Below, in pieces: positions 6,734 through 11,312 of a DNA stretch of 11,312 nucleotides. Made by a program: the position numbers and the translations under genes. The notes beneath the pieces are model-generated. The model saw only the letters and a list, made by a program, of their open reading frames with translations. It was not told the DNA's origin and made no database searches. The stretch covers positions 1-11,312 of the forward strand of contig UQVD01000063.1 in assembly GCA_900544385.1 (NCBI GenBank), given 5' to 3'. Each line of letters begins with the position of its first letter. Within the stretch, counting starts at the first letter, position 1. Origin of the DNA: an uncultured Collinsella sp. (GTDB lineage Bacteria; Actinomycetota; Coriobacteriia; Coriobacteriales; Coriobacteriaceae).

Positions 6734-7588
6734 ATGGGCAAGTACGTAATCGTGGTTGAGTCTGGGTCGGATGTGACGCCGGAGCTCTGCGAGCGCTACG
6801 GCATCGTGCGCGTGCCCATGCATGTCACGATTGGTGACGAGACCGTCGAGGACGGCTCGATCGATCCGCTCGAGATTTATTCGCGCTGCAACGAGTTTGG
6901 CGTGATGCCCAAGACCAGCGGCTGCGCGCCTGCGGATTTTGCTCACGTGTACGACCGCATTCACGCTGAGCAGCCCGATGCGACTATTCTGCATCTCGCG
7001 TATTCCGAGGCCACGACCTGCTCGCATCAATCATCGAAGATCGCCGCCAAGGGTCGCGACTACGTGTTCTCTATGGACACGCGCTTTGTCTCGGTAGGCC
7101 AGTCGCTCGTTGTCGTCGAGACCGCCAAATACATCGAGGCTCACCCCGATGCCACCGTCGACGAGATCTTTGCATTTACGAATTCCGTCATGGACCGCGT
7201 GCTGCTGGGCTTTGTTCCTACCGATCTTGCCTTTCTTAAGGCGGGCGGTCGCTTGTCCAACGTCGCATTCCTTGGCGCCCATCTGCTCAAGATTAAGCCC
7301 TGCATTGAGGTGACGGGCGGCAAGTTCGTGGCGACCAAGAAGTTCCGCGGCTCTATGCTCAAGTGCGCCCGCGCCTTTATTGACCACATGGTTGCGAAGG
7401 GCGAGATTGACTACTCGCACATTGGCCTGGCGTATTCGGTGGGCCTTTCCCAGGAGCTGCGCGATGACATGGAGGTCTATGCGCATGATCTGGGCTTTAA
7501 GGACGTTACCTGGACTCAGGTCGGCGGCGTCATCTCGAGCCATTGCGGCCCGACCGCCTTCGGTGCGGTGCTCACGCTTAAGGCGTAA
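6734..7588 (+). CDS. DegV family protein (FakB-type fatty-acid-binding)
   Basis: A 284-residue protein with the DegV fold. FakB members of this family hold a fatty acid for phosphorylation by FakA. Visible family features are the N-terminal YVIVVESGSDVTPEL strand-helix, KTSGCAP at 60-66, LKAGGRLSNVAFLGAHLLKIKPCIEVTGGK at about 169-197 and the C-terminal SSHCGPTAFG (H270). Two hallmark segments are altered: TSQPSP reads TSGCAP, and the SSGLSGTYQS segment reads YSEATTCSHQS, so the Ser-Gly-Thr cluster that contacts the carboxylate is not conserved as such. ATG 6734 places the first strand where family members normally begin; ATG 6710 would add MSRWVVII, and neither has a strong ribosome site. 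No FakA kinase gene is in the window, so the lipid role is inferred from the family. Confidence 0.85.
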   Translation: MGKYVIVVESGSDVTPELCERYGIVRVPMHVTIGDETVEDGSIDPLEIYSRCNEFGVMPKTSGCAPADFAHVYDRIHAEQPDATILHLAYSEATTCSHQSSKIAAKGRDYVFSMDTRFVSVGQSLVVVETAKYIEAHPDATVDEIFAFTNSVMDRVLLGFVPTDLAFLKAGGRLSNVAFLGAHLLKIKPCIEVTGGKFVATKKFRGSMLKCARAFIDHMVAKGEIDYSHIGLAYSVGLSQELRDDMEVYAHDLGFKDVTWTQVGGVISSHCGPTAFGAVLTLKA

Positions 7589-7762
7589 AGGCCGCAGGCG
7601 AGCGTTCTTCAGCCTGACATCTCGACGTAGCCCCCAGCCATGGTGATGGGGGATAGATTAAAACGTGCCGTTCTAGTCCGAGACGTTTAAACGCAAACGC
7701 ATGGGCTAGAATGACTCTGGCATTTTAATTGGTTGCATCCAAGGAGAGGCAAGGTAGCGCGA

Positions 7763-8581
7763 ATGGCAGAAATGACGCTTGAGGGTGTGGACGCTCGTCC
7801 CGAGGACTCTGCGTTTGCCCTTGGCCGCGTGCATTCGATCGAGACGATGGGAACGGTCGACGGACCCGGCATCCGCTTTGTGGTGTTTGTTCAGGGCTGT
7901 CCCATGCGCTGCGCGTATTGCCACAATCCCGATACCTGGTCGGTCAACGGCGGCACCATGGTGACCGTCGAACACCTGATGGATGAGTTCCAGAGTAACC
8001 ACGAGTTCTATCGCAGCGGTGGCATTACGGTGTCCGGCGGCGAGCCGCTCCTGCAGCCCGAGTTTTTGGCCGATCTGTTTCGTGCTATGCATAACAACCC
8101 CGATGGCCGTGTACATACCTGCCTAGATAGCTGTGGCTATGCATTTGACCCCAACCACCCCGAGAAGTTCGATGCCGTGCTCAACGAGACCGACATGGTA
8201 CTGCTCGATATTAAGCATGCCGACCCGGTCGAGCATAAAAAGCTGACCGGTTGCGATCCCGCACGCATCTTGGCGTTCGGCGATGAACTTGCACGTCGCA
8301 AGATCAAGGTCGTTATCCGCCACGTGGTGGTGCCGGGCATTACCGACACGGTGGAGGAGTGCGAGAAGCTCGGTCGCCTCATCGCTCCATGGCACAACGT
8401 GGTGGGCCTGGAAATGCTGCCGTATCACACGATGGGTGTCGTCAAGTACGAGCAACTGGGCATTCCCTATAAGCTTGAGGGCGTACCTCAGATGGATACC
8501 GCGCGCATGCCCGAGCTGCGCAATGCCGTTATGGCCGGTATGAAAAAGCGCCGTGCGGAGCTCAGGTCGGCCATCGGCTAA
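7763..8581 (+). CDS. pflA: Pyruvate formate-lyase activating enzyme (radical SAM)
   Basis: A 272-residue radical SAM enzyme that installs the glycyl radical on pyruvate formate-lyase, the oxygen-sensitive enzyme that converts pyruvate and CoA to acetyl-CoA and formate in anaerobes. The cluster motif is GCPMRCAYC (C46, C50, C53), within the PFL-AE pattern VDGPGIRFVVFVQGCPMRCAYCHNPDTW. Further family blocks are TVSGGEPLLQ and VLLDIKHADPVEHKKLTG, and near the end LEMLPYHTMGVVKYEQLG. It has no extra ferredoxin domain, so it matches PflA rather than the longer glycyl-radical activases. ATG 7763 has AAGG at 7751-7754; a TTG at 7733 would extend it but lies before the AAGGAGAGG at 7741. The partner pflB is usually adjacent but is not next to it here. 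TAGAAT at 7707-7712 is a possible -10 box. Confidence 0.92.
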   Translation: MAEMTLEGVDARPEDSAFALGRVHSIETMGTVDGPGIRFVVFVQGCPMRCAYCHNPDTWSVNGGTMVTVEHLMDEFQSNHEFYRSGGITVSGGEPLLQPEFLADLFRAMHNNPDGRVHTCLDSCGYAFDPNHPEKFDAVLNETDMVLLDIKHADPVEHKKLTGCDPARILAFGDELARRKIKVVIRHVVVPGITDTVEECEKLGRLIAPWHNVVGLEMLPYHTMGVVKYEQLGIPYKLEGVPQMDTARMPELRNAVMAGMKKRRAELRSAIG

Positions 8582-8707
8582 CAAGCCATTTTTGCCCCTT
8601 TATGATACCCGAGCTGTACTGGCCTAACGGCTTGGTGCTGACACGGTTGAGCCAAAATGCTGGTACCATACCGTGGATAAGCAATTTGCACGGATTTGGG
8701 GGATGGC

Positions 8708-9448
8708 ATGGCAACCATCGCGATCATAGGCGCACTCGAAAAAGAGGTTGCGCAGATTAAGGAAGAGCTGAGTGGCACGCATGAGTCGCAGGAGGCGGGC
8801 TTGACCGTTGTGAACGGTGGGCTTTCGGGTCTGACAGTAGTCGCCACGACGGCAGGCATGGGGACCGTGAACGCCGCTGCCGCAACGCAGCATCTCATCA
8901 GCAAATACGCCCCGCAGGCCGTTGTGTTTTCGGGCATTGCGGGCGGCCTAAACCCTAAACTCCATATTAACGACGTGGTTATAGGCAAGTGCCTGCGCTA
9001 TCTGGATACCGATACGGCACTCATCGCCGAGTCGGCGCCGGGGCTCGAGGAGTTTGTCTCGACACCGGCGTTGGCTGATGTTGCCGCCGCCGTGCTTGCC
9101 GAGCATGGATTTGTGGATGCCTCGGCGGATGAGACTTCTGCGGAGAAGGACCCCAAGCAGTTCCTGTGTGGCACTATCGCCACGGGTGATCGCTTTGTTA
9201 CGGGTGACGCCATGCGTAACGCTGCGATTGAGGCCACGCATGCCGATTGCGTCGAGATGGAGGGCGCGGCAATTGCGCACATCGCGGCCAAGAATGGTGT
9301 CGATTGCCTGGTACTGCGCGCTATCAGCGATAATTGTGACGAGGCATATGACGCGTTTTGCGAGCGCGAGTTCGATCTGGACGAGTACGCTCGCACCGCG
9401 AGCGGCATCACGCTTGACATCGTTCGTCGTATCGCCGCCGCGCAATAG
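8708..9448 (+). CDS. mtnN: 5'-methylthioadenosine/S-adenosylhomocysteine nucleosidase
   Basis: A 246-residue cytoplasmic nucleosidase that cleaves adenine from methylthioadenosine and S-adenosylhomocysteine, serving methionine salvage and the activated methyl cycle. Visible features are the N-terminal IAIIGALEKEV with the conserved Glu (E13), TAGMGTVNAAAAT, VVFSGIAGGLNP, GTIATGDRFV, VEMEGAAIA (E185) and RAISDNCDE (D208). These match the E. coli MTAN catalytic set E12, E174 and D197. Length is close to the usual 230-240, with a slightly longer insert around residues 136-150. ATG 8708 is preceded by GGGGGAT; the upstream TTG at 8696 is less likely. It lies 126 bp after pflA, so it probably has its own promoter, and 39 bp before engB, with which it may be cotranscribed. 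Confidence 0.93.
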   Translation: MATIAIIGALEKEVAQIKEELSGTHESQEAGLTVVNGGLSGLTVVATTAGMGTVNAAAATQHLISKYAPQAVVFSGIAGGLNPKLHINDVVIGKCLRYLDTDTALIAESAPGLEEFVSTPALADVAAAVLAEHGFVDASADETSAEKDPKQFLCGTIATGDRFVTGDAMRNAAIEATHADCVEMEGAAIAHIAAKNGVDCLVLRAISDNCDEAYDAFCEREFDLDEYARTASGITLDIVRRIAAAQ

Positions 9449-9487
9449 CACGCCCGTTTTGTAAGAACCTACGACCAAGGAGTGTCC

Positions 9488-10078
9488 ATGGCCGATTCCA
9501 TTAACTATCAGCTTGCCAAGTTTGTTGCCAGCTACGGCAAGGTTTCGCAGATCCCCGAGTCCACCTGTCCCGAGGTGAGCTTTGTGGGCCGCTCCAATGT
9601 GGGCAAGTCGTCTATCATGAACAAACTCTTTGGCCGCAAGAACCTGGTCAAGGTTTCGAGTACGCCGGGCAAGACGAGCAACATCAATTTCTTCGAGGCC
9701 GACGACGTGCACTTTGTGGACCTGCCGGGCTATGGTTTCGCCCGTCGTTCCAAGGCCGAGCGTGACCGCTGGGCAGAACTTATCGGCGACTTCTTTGACT
9801 CGGAGCGCAGCTTTAACCTGGTCGTGTCGCTGGTGGATATTCGTCACGACCCGAGCAAGCTCGACCATGACATGATCGACTATCTGCAGGGCAACGAGTT
9901 CAACTTTATCGTCTGCCTCACCAAGGCCGACAAGCTCAGCCGCACCCAGCAGGCCCGCCAGGCAGCTGCCATCAAAAAGCAACTCAACGTCCCGGCCGAG
10001 AACGTGATCATCACAAGCTCCCAAACCGGCACCGGCATCGACGAACTCAAAAAGCGCATCGCCGAAGCCTGCCTCTAA
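9488..10078 (+). CDS. engB: Ribosome biogenesis GTP-binding protein EngB/YsxC
   Basis: A 196-residue GTPase of the TrmE-Era-EngA-YihA class that takes part in large ribosomal subunit assembly and is often essential. All nucleotide-binding motifs are visible: G1 GRSNVGKSS (34-42), the G2 threonine in SSTPGKT (57-63), G3 DLPGYG (78-83), G4 TKAD (145-148) and G5 SSQTG (177-181). The family block YGFARRSKAERDRWAELI follows G3. Length matches the family (about 195-210). ATG 9488 is preceded by AAGGAG at 9477-9482 with five bases of spacing; a GTG at 9482 overlaps that site. The gene ends in a convergent region facing the homoserine kinase gene. Confidence 0.95.
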   Translation: MADSINYQLAKFVASYGKVSQIPESTCPEVSFVGRSNVGKSSIMNKLFGRKNLVKVSSTPGKTSNINFFEADDVHFVDLPGYGFARRSKAERDRWAELIGDFFDSERSFNLVVSLVDIRHDPSKLDHDMIDYLQGNEFNFIVCLTKADKLSRTQQARQAAAIKKQLNVPAENVIITSSQTGTGIDELKKRIAEACL

Positions 10079-10186
10079 TAAGTGCCCTAATCTAGCAAGA
10101 GCCCCTACCAATAAAAGGCCATAATTTTAGCCCGGCGCTTTTACAGAGTGTAGGTCCCTGTAGCCGCCGCCAGCGAAGTTAACGTA

Positions 10187-10311
10187 GGGAAGGTCAGGGG
10201 CTTTGCTCCCAAATCTTTTCGCAGGACGACAGGACCCCCGCCGCACGAAGTGCGCAGCGGGGGTCCTGCCATGTCCGAGGACGATTTGGGAGCAAAGCCC
10301 CTGACCTTCCC
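10187..10311. repeat. Large palindrome with perfect 29-bp arms and inner hairpin
   Basis: Arm 10187-10215 is the exact reverse complement of 10283-10311 (29 of 29). The 67-base centre holds a second hairpin: 10230-10241 pairs perfectly with 10257-10268 (12 bp), capped by CGCAC/GTGCG (10242-10246 and 10250-10254). The whole 125-base element is flanked by a weaker inverted repeat, 10157-10170 against 10326-10339 (13 of 14), whose right copy includes the stop codon of the homoserine kinase gene. No T-run follows either side and no target-site duplication is evident. It sits between convergent genes, so bidirectional transcript termination or 3'-end protection is possible. A miniature or REP-like mobile element is the alternative. 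Confidence 0.9.
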
Positions 10312-10332
10312 GGCGGGTATAAGGTGCGGCGA

Positions 10333-11214
10333 CTACAGGTACTCGATTTGAGCGCCCTCGGTGTCGCACGTGAGGATATGCGTGTCGCACTTGGGGAACT
10401 GCTCGCGCAGCTTGACCTGCAGGAACTTTGCCACGATAGTGTCGTCGGTCACAGCCATAAGGGTCGAGCCCGAACCGCTGATCCAGATGGTCTTGGCGCC
10501 GCCGTTAAGGCAGGTGTCGCGCACGGCGTTGTAGTCGGGAATCAGGCGGCGACGATAGGGTTCCTGAATGCGGTCGTCATTGGCGGCGGCAATCAGGTCG
10601 AGGTTGCCGGACTCAAGACCGCGCGTCATGCCGGCGATGCGGCCCATCTGCCATACGGCGGTGGAGAGCGGAACCTCCTGCGGCACGACCTTGCGCGCCT
10701 CGCTCGTATGCACCTCGTAGGGAGGAATCACGGTAATAAAACGCAGGCGATCGCTCACCTCGTAGCGCAGGCACTGGGGGAGCGAATCGGTCGGCGTAAA
10801 GGAGCAGACGGCGCCGCCCAGGATAGCGGGGGCGACGTTATCGGGATGGCCCTCGACCTCGGTGGCAATGCGGACGAGCTCGGCACGGTCGACGGTGTGG
10901 CCTGTCAGCGCGGCGGCGGCCATAATGCCGGCGACGACACAGGTGGAGCTGGAGCCCAGGCCGCGGGCGACGGGAACGTCAGTCTGAATGTCGATGGCGA
11001 CGGGGAAGGCCGGCTCGCCCCATGCGGCCAGTGCATCGACAAAGCTAACGTAGACCAGGTTGTTCTCGTTTTGGAATTCCTCGGGGCAGCCCGTGATGGT
11101 GAGCTTGTCGGCGCGCTCGAAGGTGAAGTGCGAGTAGAGGCTAACGGCCATGCCGAGGGTGTCGTAGCCGATGCCTAGGTTGGCGCTGGTTGCTGGGACG
11201 GTGATCTTGATCAT
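10333..11214 (-). CDS. thrB: Homoserine kinase
   Basis: A 293-residue GHMP-family kinase that phosphorylates homoserine to O-phosphohomoserine, the last-but-one step of threonine synthesis. The three GHMP motifs are visible: PATSANLGIGYDTLG at 7-21, the ATP-binding PVARGLGSSSTCVVAG at 81-96, and the C-terminal ISGSGSTLMAV near residue 245. EVEGHPDNVAPAILGG at about 118-133 is the usual substrate-side block. The start is ATG at 11212-11214, with a strong AGGAGG (complement of 11221-11226) six bases upstream. Length is normal for the family. The usual companions thrC and hom are not within the window; they could lie beyond its right edge. The last codons overlap the outer inverted repeat of the adjacent palindrome. 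Confidence 0.95.
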   Translation of the reverse strand: MIKITVPATSANLGIGYDTLGMAVSLYSHFTFERADKLTITGCPEEFQNENNLVYVSFVDALAAWGEPAFPVAIDIQTDVPVARGLGSSSTCVVAGIMAAAALTGHTVDRAELVRIATEVEGHPDNVAPAILGGAVCSFTPTDSLPQCLRYEVSDRLRFITVIPPYEVHTSEARKVVPQEVPLSTAVWQMGRIAGMTRGLESGNLDLIAAANDDRIQEPYRRRLIPDYNAVRDTCLNGGAKTIWISGSGSTLMAVTDDTIVAKFLQVKLREQFPKCDTHILTCDTEGAQIEYL

Positions 11215-11274
11215 GTGAGTCCTCCTGGCGTGCCTGGCTGTTTAGTTCGCTGCTCGGACAGTCCTGCGCAAGAC

Positions 11275-11300
11275 GGAAAGCACATTAAGTGCTTTCCTTT
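11275..11300 (+). terminator. Possible intrinsic terminator at the right edge
   Basis: GGAAAGCAC (11275-11283) pairs perfectly with GTGCTTTCC (11289-11297) around the loop ATTAA, and TTT follows on the plus strand. The T-run is short and the stem not GC-rich, so termination strength is uncertain. It could serve a gene beyond the right edge, or lie in the leader of the minus-strand homoserine kinase transcript. The remaining bases 11227-11274 show nothing recognisable. Confidence 0.4.
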
Positions 11301-11312
11301 GCGTGCGGAACT

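Noticed and set aside
7633..7653. Terminator hairpin CCCCCA/TGGGGG after the DegV gene
   Set aside because: The stem is only six pairs with a loop of about ten bases, and it is followed by ATAGATTA rather than a T-run.
8601..8606. TATGAT as the -10 box of the nucleosidase gene
   Set aside because: The box itself is good, but no plausible -35 sequence lies 16-18 bp upstream and the distance to the start is about 100 bases.
8948..10111. A 387-codon minus-strand open frame across the nucleosidase and engB genes
   Set aside because: It spans two genes with strong motif evidence on the other strand, and its translation shows no recognisable domain.
10127..10390. Small minus-strand open frame through the palindrome
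   Set aside because: It runs through the inverted repeat into the thrB 3' end and lacks a ribosome site, so it is not a credible gene.
10324..11178. A 284-codon plus-strand open frame opposite homoserine kinase
   Set aside because: The minus strand carries complete GHMP motifs and an AGGAGG site; the opposite frame is a shadow with gly/ala-rich low-complexity translation.
1..11312. CRISPR array, tRNA or rRNA genes
   Set aside because: No regularly spaced repeats and no tRNA- or rRNA-like sequence were seen on reading both strands.

Overview
The window looks like chromosomal DNA of an anaerobic gut actinobacterium of the Coriobacteriia, most likely Collinsella. This rests on high-GC codon use with many GAC/GAG/GTC/CGC codons, AGGAGG-type ribosome sites, and the combination of sucrose-type PTS, pyruvate formate-lyase activating enzyme and DegV genes. 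The genus is an inference; no rRNA or other marker is present.

Layout. (1) Positions 1-~700: the N-terminal remnant of an IS110-family recombinase (minus strand, 371-39), clearly more GC-rich than the rest, with its GC-rich upstream non-coding region. In intact IS110 elements that region carries the bridge RNA. (2) Positions 800-6457: a sucrose/fructo-oligosaccharide locus, all on the plus strand. It contains a LacI-family repressor, an atypical GH32 hydrolase, a PTS EIIBC permease of the sucrose type and a canonical GH32 sucrose-6-phosphate hydrolase. Two near-identical tandem 17-bp repeats overlap the promoter of the first GH32 gene, a third copy precedes the repressor gene and a fourth, inverted, lies just upstream. 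This fits one repressor controlling itself and the operon. A near-perfect 20-bp hairpin separates the permease from the last hydrolase gene. (3) Positions 6458-9448: three single genes: a DegV/FakB-type fatty-acid-binding protein preceded by a hairpin-rich leader, pyruvate formate-lyase activating enzyme, and MTA/SAH nucleosidase. (4) Positions 9488-10078: the ribosome-assembly GTPase EngB. (5) Positions 10079-10332: a convergent intergenic region with a perfect 29-bp inverted repeat enclosing a second strong hairpin. (6) Positions 11214-10333: homoserine kinase on the minus strand.

How the genes work together. EIIBC should import and phosphorylate sucrose or a related fructoside. The cytoplasmic GH32 enzymes, neither with a signal peptide, would split the phosphorylated sugar, and LacI would sense a product. 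No EIIA, HPr or fructokinase gene is in the window, so EIIA must come from elsewhere. The remaining genes are housekeeping or anaerobic-metabolism genes with no evident functional link to the sugar locus.

Nothing here is demonstrably a new system. The best leads are the atypical GH32 paired with a normal one around a PTS permease, the four-operator architecture, the possible bridge-RNA remnant of the IS110 element, and the large cruciform-forming palindrome.
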